A model generated the notes under the pieces. The model was not told where the DNA came from and ran no database searches. It was given only the letters and a program-made list of their open reading frames with translations. The translations under genes and the position numbers were made by a program. Of a stretch of 64,000 nucleotides of DNA, positions 24,101 to 36,100 are shown piece by piece. Position 1 is the first letter of the stretch. The number at the start of each line of letters is the position of its first letter. Source of the stretch: Pisaster brevispinus (taxonomy: Eukaryota > Echinodermata > Asteroidea > Forcipulatida > Asteriidae); assembly GCA_023634235.1 (NCBI GenBank), contig JAMKCF010000013.1, positions 1,612,001 through 1,676,000 on the forward strand. Direction: 5' to 3'.

Positions 24101-27100
24101 CCGGTTCTTTTCAGAACCTACACTACTAAAAAGAGATTTTCACATGGTGTTACCGCAAACCTTACTTAGTTATACTTCTACCATGCAAAGTTTCAAATCC
24201 TACTGATTAAAAGTTTACATTAGAAAATTGCTTTGTGTGAAATATTTCCCTCTGAAATGAAGTCGCGTTCAAGAAAACTGTATCTGAAAACCTATTTTAA
24301 AAGAAGCAACAGCTGATTTTGGTTGATACAACCAAAATGAGGACAATGCGATTACTTTCTGAAACTTGTGCAAGGTTTTTCACTATTTTTCTCCTGACTT
24401 ACACAACGGATTAAGCACCAATTTTAGGGAGGTTAGGGAGGTGCTTGCTTTGGCCGTGTACGAACTGGCAGTTACAGCTACAGCTAGGACTGTTGCTATG
24501 GGTGTTGCTAAGGATGTCCCATACTTCAATGCATGATCACATGGGAATCTAGCCGTAGCCGCAGCCATAGCCGCAGCCGTAGCCGCAGCTGTAGCCACTA
24601 GTTCAAACATTGCGTAAGTCTGAATCAATGCCACACTGGTTCCCTTCAATCACACAGTTACATTCAAGCAAGTCAAGCTCGCCGGGGAACTAGTCTGGCC
24701 CCTGGCTATGTATCCTATATCAGATCCTGCTTAGGAAACAAGAACATTCGTGTTGGCTGAGTGTTTTTTTCCCTGCCTTTCACCTCTTTGGACCCCGGTT
24801 TGAATCTTAGAACAGAGCCTTGAATGTGGATTGGGTTTTCAGTCCCTGCCTGATTCAAGGGTTTGGGCTTTCCGTCCCAAGGAGAACAAAACTGAGATTT
24901 CTTCTACAAAGGTATCTCCAGCCCTATGGGTTCCAGTTCCAGCCGCTTTTGAAGATCCCTCGGTTCCAATACCAAAAAGACACAACAATCAATAACTAGC
25001 CTCACAGATCAACTACTCACAAGTCATCAACGTAGCAGGGGTACGGGAACTCCTGTATGTAGGTTCCAGCGTTGGCATCTGTCGTCCCGATTGAAGCTTT
25101 GATTATCCCTTGATCAATCATGTCTTGCAAGAAGACAAAACCTCCAGTTATATACTGCCCTCGGAGTAAGATATTGCTCATGGGCCCCGGATACCAGAGA
25201 CTGGAGAAAGCGGGGTAAAAGCAAGAGAGAGTAAGAAGAAAAACAAAGTGAGTGAATACATTTTTGATATCACTTGGAAATAGTAAGAAATCTGGAATTT
25301 CAGTAGAAACCATTGGTATTTATTTTCTTATTCACTACTGGCTTGATATGAGTGTTACAGAAGCCCTTGTTCCTTATTTCCAAGTCTAGGAAGTTTATGT
25401 GAATGCCCCATCAGAAGCTCTCCTTGTTTGAGGCCCCAAACTTGTTAAAAGTACATTCCTTTGAATCTGTTAAAACTGCGGTACACTCGTGCGAACAAAC
25501 TTCTTCTGTGGGTATTGAATTGATCCTCTAGAATCACAACATGACAACTTGAGCCCTCTTCCCCCTTACTGAATCAAACCGTGGGGAAATAAATCCCCAG
25601 GAAATTCCTGGGGAATTTTGTTTAACCCTACCTCCCCCAGGGAATTACCCAGGGAATTACCCAGGGAGTGCCCCAGAGAATTGGTCATTATTTCCAAAAA
25701 TTAGTGGTTAAACAAAAAAAGGATGTGAGATTCTGAAGTTTTCCTCTCAAGAGAGATTCAGTTTGTCCCCCCCCCCCCTCTCAAATTGCTCCGGACGGAC
25801 AAAATAACCTATAAAGCATATGTGCCCTTCTGGTAGGATTTTCTGTCCCCCCAGGTAAAACTAAAACTAAAACTTTTCAACTACCAAATTCAGTTTGGGG
25901 GGGGGGGGCTGGACAGAATCTCCAGTCACAACAGTAAAGTTTTTCTACTTACGATTGTCTGAATTTGGCAGTGTTTGCCACCATACTGCTGTCCATTCTC
26001 AAGTTGTATTTCACATGAGGTGGAATTGAGTCATTCAGTGAAGAGTCGTTAAACCCTCTGAACACAGCACCTGCAAGAAAAAAAGAGGCTCGGTAACACA
26101 GTGCCAAGTCGGCAAGCTTTTATGGAAAGTGATACATCATCTTAGTACACCTATGCGTTATTTTTTATTTTTTACATTTTTAAAAAAAGATTTCACCTAA
26201 ACATGAGGAATATACTTAACTGGTTTGGGCTATGGACCAAAGGTGAAATTGGGATTATTCCATTTCGCAAGGTGAAGCCAAGAAAAACGAAAAAAAATTC
26301 AGGTAAAGTCTCAAATTTCTCATCCCTGTTCCAAAAGACAAGATGGTGTATCATTTATGTTTTGGGGGTTTTTTTTCTATGAGAAATCACCAAACATCAC
26401 AAGGCTGGATGGCCACTTCATGCTGAAGGCTACACCCAAAACAACTCTCATCAGGGGCACGTTGCCACCTACTCCTGGGGCTGAAACAGGGTTACCCCCT
26501 TCACAGTCAGTAAGGATGTAGGCAAGGGTATCATCCACTAGGAGCCTGGCTGGTAGAGCAGACTGCACTACCATCCAAATTTTTTTACAAAGCAATTATG
26601 GTTAATGTCAGAGTCGATTGTTGATAATTTGTTTCTAATTGTTTTATTGTTACTTTTTTGCGATCTGACATAGTTCAAATTCCTCAAACCTGCGATTGGC
26701 AAATGCTTCGCGAAATTCCGCATTTCTGTTAACGTCACACGAGTCGAGTGCGCAAGAAACGCCCCGTTTAACTATGTTATGTTAGGCATACTTCGCGCGC
26801 CATCCTTATTTAACTATGGTCATGGTAATTAAGAAACCCCCCCCCTTTTTTTTGGCAAATGCCTTTGTATTTTTCATTGAAACAGTTAAAGGAGAGTTAA
26901 TGTGGAGTGTGAAAATGTGGTGTAAAAGTAAAAAGCAATGTGAGCTTGAGAAAGAGAGGACGTGTTGCATGTGAGTGTTAGGTTTGCCGACCAAACCAGC
27001 AGGCGAGTGGATACAGCCACCGTATCGGTATTGGGCCGGCCAACCAAAGTTATGGCCGAGAGCCACCTTCGTGTACCTCAAATGAGTTGACCGATCTCTA

Positions 27101-30100
27101 CGGCAACGGCAGTGTGAAGCCAAAGACTCCTCTCCAATTTAATTACCGTAAGTTGTTTAGTTTAACGAAAGTTGAGAACTAAAATGTGTTTTTAAAAAAC
27201 ATTGTATCATTTGCTTGGAAGTGGTAAAACGGCTACGAAGTTTTACAAAGTTACGATGGAACTCGCTGTTTATTAGTAGAATTCAAGTGTTTGGTGGTTT
27301 AGTCAATTGTGCTAACAGTTTCAGTGATAGGGATAATTCCCTCAACAACTTTAAGTTTAGACGTGATGAAAAACATCAACGAAAGTGTATGTAGTGGTAA
27401 CAAAATTATGTTGTAACGAGAGTGTGTTTATCTGATGTGCTTTTGGGTTTGGAAAACCTAGTATTAGACTATTTGGTTAATTTCGTTTATAGATGACCAT
27501 TTAACCCCTGGAATCGGCGACCCCCTCACCGTACCCAAGTCTGACTGGATCGCAAGGACGACCACGGCAGGGACATAGAGTGTCGCGCTGATTACGACTC
27601 ACCCGCAAGACGGAGGTCCGCCGCCGGTAAAGGTTGAAACGAAGCAACGATGATTGTGAACAATGTTAATTTTATGAAAGCCTAAGTTATTTTAATTATT
27701 GAAACTTAAGGCTTGAGGCCAAATTGGCAGTACCTTAATCATACAAATATCTATTGTTTTACGTTGCCTAATTTGAGAAGTTGACGCAACAAAGAGAGAC
27801 GATGCATTGAGTTATTTATGGTAAATAATGTACGATATTACCTGGTTGTGAGAAGGGGCATAGGAGCCATTCCGTGAAGCAAATTATTTATAAGTTTATT
27901 TGACGTTGTGAGATTAAACAACCAATAGTTACTGGCGACCCGAAAGTCCGGAAGCCATCATTTCAGTTTACACCTTGACTATGTTGTAAATATTGTAAAT
28001 ACCCCAAAGAATCATTTAATAAGAATATCTGAAGTTTATTTCGTGTCAAGTGAACATTATTTTGTGTCCTTCTTTCAGTAACACGATTTCTATATTGTCG
28101 AGTCTGACAGTTAAGTGCCTTGCTTAAATGTCATTTCTGTTTATTTTGATCGCCTTCATCGAATCAGTTGAGGTAGTGGTATTGAATTTTGAGCATGTCT
28201 ACAAATGTGCAAAAAAAAAAAAAACTGCCAAAATGAAACTGTTTTGCATTGTTTTCAAACAATGGAACAACTCAATTTCATGAAGAAATTTTCATAGAAT
28301 GGTTGGATATCATGTTTGTTAAAAACTAGAGGATGGAATGAATACCTTTCAATCACAAAAAATGTACTCAAATTTTGTAAATATTTCTACATGACCCTCT
28401 CTATTTGTTCAATTTTCTTTTTTACCTCCCCAGAAAGTGTGGTTGCCCTGCAACTCCCTCGCTGCTTCGCCGAATTCGTACTTTGTGCTGAATCCTCTCA
28501 TCTTGTCCAAGTTTACACACTGGAAGGAAACAACAAAAAATCCTTGACATTGGAATGCAAAAGACTTTTATCACACTATCTGTGTCTGGATTCCCTGTAC
28601 ACAACAGTGAGTTCCAATTGTCATTCACTGAAGGGACCAGACTAACTTTTCCTGGCAGCCTCGTATTAGTTGCACTGATTTTGAAGGGGAGGGATCCAAG
28701 ATGGTGGCACCAGGCCCGCGAGAGTGGGGGTGCCGTGGGTGCTGCAGCACCCCCAACGTTTTGGATGAGGGTCTGAAATAAACTCTGATTTAAGGTATCG
28801 GCGCTCTACCAACTGGGCTATCCAACCCTATGTTGGCGGTCTCCCTGTTGTCAATATCCAAGTTTACGATACAACCTGGGAAGCGGCAGCCAGGGGATCA
28901 CCTTTATCAAGTTATAACCCACAAGGGACATTGACAGTTTCCCTTGTGGTATATAACTTTATAACTTTATGTTTTAAAATGTCGAGTCTCATTAACAAAC
29001 TTGATTTCATTTCCTGCATGCTTTGCTTTCAAGCAGTGTATGCGGGAAGCCAAAGCTCCCAATAAATATTTGAAGTCAATCGAGCAGGCATGCAACTGCC
29101 CGATGAAAAAAAAAGAGGAAATTTTCAAAGGCACAACGCAAGCGCGGAGCGAGGCAGCCAAAACGCCAAGGGACATGAGATCCACAATGGTACCCTAGAA
29201 AATTTTGAGGTTTATTATGCTCTTAGGTGCATTCTTAGCATGTACTAGGCTTATTTCACATTATTGTGGTTGTACATTGTTGTTGCCAAGCATATATAAG
29301 GCTTTAAAAAAAAAAAATCGCAAAAATTTTTTATTTTTATTTTTTTTTTTTCAATTTTTTTTTTATTCTAGCGCTGATCATTTTAAAAAACGCGGAAATC
29401 CGCGGAAACGCGGAAGAGTTGCATGCCTGATCGAGACTTGCTTGGTGTGTTCCTGTTCCTCTTGCTCTACCAACCCTTTAAAACAGACTAACCTTGAGAA
29501 CTTTGACAGATTCGTTGGCGACCATATCGATTGAGTCAATGGCGCTGAGCCACATCTGGGTGTAGTTCTCGCTCTTGTTGCTCTGGGCGTCTTTCAGTAG
29601 ACCCACCAGGAAGGCAGGATCCATGGTCGCGTTTGTGTTCAGCTGCTCTTTCAGTTGGTCTACTAACTCGGGGTTCTCCATAAACTCCTGGGTAGTGATG
29701 AGTAATTAAAAAAACAGTCATCGTCTTCCTTCTTTCTTTTATGTTGTTGTTGTTGTTGTCGTTGACAAAATTAATTCCAATCCTCGAACTTTCACTAAAA
29801 ACACCATACAACCAACAACTTATAAGGTTACAAAATAAGTATATGTACTTTGCCTTACAGAGAAAAAAAAGCAAAAAAATGAAAGAAACAAAAAAATGAC
29901 TTACATTAATCAAATCAAAGGCTGTGCTTTCCTGAACAAAATCTCTCAGTGTTGGTGAATAGTTCAGCCACCGGTACGCTAGGTCTTCGTAGAGCTTGAT
30001 GGAGGTCAAAGGTCTTTCAGCCTATTGAGAACAATAGAAAAAGAACCATACGCATGAAGCAGCCATGTTTTTTTTACTTTCGTTTGATCAATGCATCCTA

Positions 30101-33100
30101 GAGAAATAAGACCGAAGAGGGCCAACATGAGTCATTACCCATGCGGGCCAGTTGTGATGTCATTTAATGGAAATGGACGGCTATTGCGGCTATTACGCTC
30201 CCTTTGTTTTGCACGTGTATGGCATTTTGAGCAGAATGATATCACCTGATTCACGTGTATGACAATATTTGCAAGGATTTGGTTTTGAACAGAGAAAAAT
30301 TGACAAGAGCGGGATTTGAACCAACGACCTCCGGTTTAACGTGTCGGAGCTATGCCAAATGAGCTATCCAGCCCTATGTTGACGGTCCCCCTAATTTTGT
30401 CCATACAATTGTTCCAGGGTGCCAGTCGGAAGCTATACAACCATTAACTGCCTTGTAGCCAGGGATCACAACCAAGTTTACGATACAACCTGGAAAGGGG
30501 CAGCCTAGGAATGACCACCTTATGGGGATGCGACTGCCAACACATTCTACATGTGTATCATTCAAACCAACCAATAAAAATGTACAAAATGCTCAATGGG
30601 CGCAGCCATGAAGTGGGGAACAAAAAAGTAGACGGGTTACTTTTCAAATCATTCCCGCCTTACTTCCATCGCATTTGATTCAGAATGCAGTTTCTTTTAA
30701 CACTTTGGCTGCTGCAATTTTTTTACACCGCCCCTCCTCAGGCCCAACAGCTGAAACCATCGAAAATAACTCCATTGTGTCCCCTAATGCACGTCGATAC
30801 ATTTTATAAAGGAAAAGTGTTTCAATTCTTGGCCTACAGAGGGCAGCACAAGGTTGTACTACCATTTACTACGAGGTAAAGTCTATCCCGAGAATTCTTG
30901 TGGTTAGCAGTCAAAGTGTTAATGAACAGTTCAAAAAAATGCTGCTTTGGATTTTGACCTGAGGCCATCAACAGCAACAATTTCTGATCGAGTTGCATTT
31001 ATTTTGAAATCACTTTATTCAACTCAAGACTCTCCAAATACCCCCTCCCCTATTCTAAAAAAGAAGAAGAAAAAAGTACCTCTTTCATGATCTTCCTGGT
31101 AGCTTCAGTGTCGGGGGTGAATAGAATGTACCCCTGTACCATGGGCTTCATCCTGTCCCAAATTAACCGGCCCATCTCCGTTGCCTCTATCTGCTGTACC
31201 CATTCACAGTTATCTAGACAATCAAATAAGTACTTTACTTGGCCTTCATAATTGTAATTCTGCTTTTCACTCTCTTTTCCTGCCAGCGGTGTCGATTCTG
31301 ACAGACATGGTCCTTTTCCCAAACCTTGGCTTGGGCTCCAGCTTCCAGCTTGGGCTCCTTCATCAATTTTGGAGCAGTGTGCATTTAGTACGGTGTTTTC
31401 CATCATCAGAGACAGAGCCAAAGTCGAGGTTTGGGGAAAAGCCTTTGGTGTGCTATAAATGCCAATTGGTATAATTATTAATATTGAAGCAGCCATTGTG
31501 TCTTTAAAAAGCAAAACTTTCCACAAATGTGTGCGCCTAAACTGAGTCAAAAAGTCTGGCGCCAATCAGTGCTTCATTCATTACCGAGTGACAGGTAATC
31601 TGATAAATCAGTGATGAGGTGTAGGTCGTGCCCAAAGTGACAGCTGCGGCACTACTTGAAACAGCCTTAAAAAAGGTTCAAACTCCTAATAAGCCCAACA
31701 AAATCGTCTTTATTTGTAGTTTCTAAAAGTCAGTATAGTAAAGCCATTGCAGAAACACTGATAGAGATGAAATTGGGTTTTTTTATAATAAAATCATAGG
31801 TCCTTTTGGCTGGTAAGCAGTTTGCAATGGGCTAATACTATTTTTCACTTAAATAAAAATCAAAAACAGAATCTTTGCATACCTCCTGGCTTGCCCAAGT
31901 CCGGGTCGGTGTGGTTCTTCTTGCCAGGTCCGAATGCTCCCTGCGACCCGTCAGACTTTGTAAGACTGCCGAAGCCCCCTCCCGTCGCGGCACTCCCAAG
32001 GTCAATGTCTGAGAAGTTCATGATGCGACCAACACTCCCACAAACCAACTGACTGGAGTCGTTGCCGTTCAGGGTCTTACTGACATCCTCCAAGAGTTTG
32101 TTAAGACTGTCCAGTTGAGATATCTGCACGTTGGAAAGGAAGCCAGTGAAGTATAACTTTGGTGCACTGGTTACTCTGTGAGACTCAGGCCTGCGCTAAA
32201 CATCGCTCTTTTGCAGTTTCGAACTCAAATAATTAGACAATTATGAATTAAATTTGACAAAAGAGCGACGATTAGCGCAAACTCTTTTGCAATTTTCTCC
32301 CGCGTCGCCGTTTTGAATTTCTTTTAAGTGTGGCAAACTATTTTACTAAATCCAATGTTTGTAACTTATTTGTTATAACTGCCGTGTCGTACTCAAATGA
32401 TTTTCACACGACAAAAGTGCGACATTTAGCGCAGGCCTCAGGCACCTTTTTATATTTAACCCTCTTACTCTTGGTCATCAGCCTGCACAGCTTGTGTATG
32501 GTGGCACTGCTCTACACAGAACATGCGTGTATTTTCAGTTGCATTGACCACATGACATCATAATATAGCAGGCTGGCACAGTTTATCCATCATTCTTGAA
32601 CACCTGAACAGTTCGTCCATTGGCCGAGAGGAGATCACATGGCCAAGTTTACACATGCGATATATAAACACAGCCGTGGAAATTTAAACATAGTCTTTTT
32701 GGTTTTGATTTTGAGTTTCAGATGCTTCTGGTTGATTAATAATACAAAGGGTTTTTACTTATACACAATTTGTCAATATTGAATAATAAACTAAACTAAT
32801 GTATCGAAAACTATCACCTGGGTCCTCAAACTGGGTTTCAGAAGCTTCTGGTAAAGTGCTTAAAGGGTTGCCTTTCAACACAATTTGTCAATATTGAATA
32901 ACAAACTACACAGTTGTTATTAAGGGAATAAAAGAGTGGCGACGAGTTCTTAAACGGCCGTTTAAAACCGGCAGGGTCGTGGCCGTGCGATAAAGGCCCG
33001 AGCCGAAGGCGAGGGCCTTTATCGGACGGCCACGACCGTGCAAGGTTTTAAACGGCCGTTTAAGAACGAGTCACTACTCTTTTATTCCCATTCATAAATG

Positions 33101-36100
33101 CCCTTTTATTAAAAAGCGAAAAAATGTTATAGACAATCTGTGACAATCTGTACATTTTGTACATTTTTAAAAACTTTTTAAAAGTTATGTTTGGTGCGCG
33201 TTGGGTTGTGTGTACGCGCGTGTAAAAATAGATTACGCGCTGGTACTAATAACTATATATTGCGTTCCGCGTAATTAAATTGGGGTACCGTGAGCTTGTG
33301 CGCCCAACACGCGAAGCCAGCCGTGTTTAAACACTTCTAGCCGGTGTTATATCGTCCGTTTAAACACCCCCACGTGACGTGCTCTCGACCAATCAGAATA
33401 GCGAAACTGTCTGGGGTATTTATGAATATATATTTACAACCACTCACAAACACACACCGTGTGTAAACACCACACACCGGCAATCGTGGACCCTCCTTTG
33501 TTCAACCCTTTGTGATAGCAACCGTGGACCACAATGTTTTCCTTTGTGATAGCAACCGTGGACCTATTGGTCCCTTTTGTTATAGGTCCCCGGTTTGAAT
33601 GTGTATACCTACCCACACATACTTCTAACTCACAAACACATACATATTTCTCAGTAAACGATCAAAAGTTAATTCAGCAGCTGAAAGATTCTAGTTTCTT
33701 TTCTTTGTTATTAAGTTTCGGTAGCGTTTGGTGAAATAGTTACGTGGGTTTCCCCTTTGTCAATTTGGAATACTACATCTGAGCTTGCAAAGTTTTGCCA
33801 CAGAGGCGGTGTCCACTGGGGCATTTGTGGAGGATACTGGTGTGTGACTAGCTGACAGTCCCACAACCTCTCATTGCAAAACAGCCTAACTCAAAAAGTG
33901 ACATTTTGAGAAAAGCAAGCACAGAGATAAGCTGTTTTGCCATACAAATTGAATGAAAGTGTAAAAAGAGGCAGAGTATGCCTTTAAAACTTTGAAAAGG
34001 GAAAAGCACCCGCCCCCCATTTACCCAGAAATGATCTGATGTAAAAACAAAAACAAAATCGAGTTTGGCTGTTTTGCCATGGAAGGGCCCAGCTGCAGTT
34101 ACAGCTGTTTCAGCTGGATATATTTCTTGAACAATTCTGCTTAGCACAATTGGACAGGAATCTAGTTACATGTGAAGTCGTATTGGGATCTATTTCTGGT
34201 TAATCAAAATTGTTTGGAGGTAAGCAAATTTTGGTGCTTGAGCAGCTGCGTGGGGTTGGTTGATTGCTCCCTGTCATATCACTTTTATAGGTCAAAGCAC
34301 ACGCTTCATTAAGAGCCCACGCTTACAAGCAACATTTCCTAAGTTGAAATTAAAAGGACACACAGTGTGGGTTTCAGTAGCTTCTCCAACATTTTTATTT
34401 AATTTTTTATATTTTTTTTATGCAAGTCGCCAGACACACAAGGCCTGAAGGCCACTTCAAGGTGTGGGCTACAATCAACTATTTTTTCCAGGGGCCGTTG
34501 CCACCTACTCCTGGGGCTGAAACAGGGTTACCCCCTTTACAGTCCATACGGATGTAGGCTTGGGTATCATCCATCAGAAGCCTGGCTGGTAGAGCAGAAA
34601 GCACTACCTCCCCAACTTTACGAAGCAATCATGGTTTTAAAAGTGTCTTGCTTAAGGACACAAGTGCATGACCGGGACTCGAACCCACACTCTGCTGATC
34701 AAACACCAGAGCTTGAATCCGGTGCTCTTAACCGCTAGGCCATGACACGCCACAAAACATTACCCAGGTTCAGTCACATTTGTTTTTCTGGGATTCTTAC
34801 CTGTGTTGCAAGAGCAATCATTTCTGTAAGGACTTCTGTATACCATTGGGTATAATCAGTACCATTCAGCTGTTGAAGATAAATACATGGAAACAAAAAA
34901 TAAGCTTCAAAACGACCTTAGTTGGTAAAGTTTGTTTTAAGTACTGTAACTTATCAAAATTCTCAGGAATTTGTGATTTTATTCGAAGGTTATTATAGGT
35001 ATAAAGAGAAGGTGCAACATAAAACTGGAAACACAACTATTGTAAAGTTTGGACAAGTGTAAACCATTCTTAGCACTCATTCTACTAAAAGAGAGGTTTG
35101 TTGATTACAAAATTGTCTATAACACATTTTCTTCATAAAAACCAAGTACATGTATGTCTTTCATAACTTCATATAGCTTTGTGTCTAACGCTTCTTATCT
35201 TAACTTAGCAAATCGAAAACAAGAGTGTTGAAGTTGAGTTTCAATAATTAACCCTCCTATTGTCTGACCATTCAACATCATCCACTATGGTTATCAATGA
35301 TAAATAAACTTTGCCAATATGCACCAAGATATAATGTGGTGAATGCGTACACACAGCACACGGTTAGTTCTGTGCAGTTGTGCTACCATACACAACCTGT
35401 ACAGCTTAATGTTTCAAATGATTGGTCAACTCTCTGGAAAATTTGTCCATTTATGTATCCAAGAGTAGGAAGGGTTAGATTGAACAATTCTCAACAAACA
35501 CACTCACAGTATTCCAGAGGGCAGTGAAATCCGTCAAGGTTCGGATCTCTTCGGACAGTCGATCCAAGTTGGTGTCGCTCATGTTGCATAGCATCTCACT
35601 CAGCTCTTCCAGCTGTGCTGGATCCGTTGTAGTGACGTAATTCTTTAGTTGTGCGGGGTCGCAGACTTTGTCACGCATATTGCGCCCTTCCAGTAGAAGC
35701 AACAGCTGGGGGTTAAAAGGTTACAGTCATGAAGCACAGAAATGAAATAAATATTTGTTTGTTAATTTATTTATCTTAATTATTAATTAATTCTGGTTGT
35801 GAAGCCAAGGATTCTCAGAAAAGTGAAATCAATAGCTATACTAGCCAAGAACCTCAAGGAGAGAAGACAAGGAAGGAAGTTTCAGATTTCAGATGTGGGA
35901 AGAAAATTAATCTAGGGAAAACCCACACAATCTGATAGGCACTGAAAACCCATATAGTGCCCCTGGTGGGATTCGAACCGGGGTCATAGAGGTGCGAGGA
36001 AAGATACCAACCTGACTGCCTTTGTGACTGACTTTGTTTCACCTACTCTGATTAAGAAACTTTTTCTGAAGTTTTTCACTGAAGTGTTGCAATTAATTTC

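Noticed and set aside
26806..27123. 105-codon minus-strand frame in intron 15
   Set aside because: No family similarity, poor composition and no splice sites in phase.
29536..30009. Long minus-strand frame through exon 13 into the following intron
   Set aside because: Only 29905-30021 matches the family; the rest follows a strong donor and is low-complexity.
31050..31565. Longer version of exon 12 extending right to 31565
   Set aside because: The extension does not match ABCA proteins and would break phase with exon 11; the acceptor at 31214 fits both.
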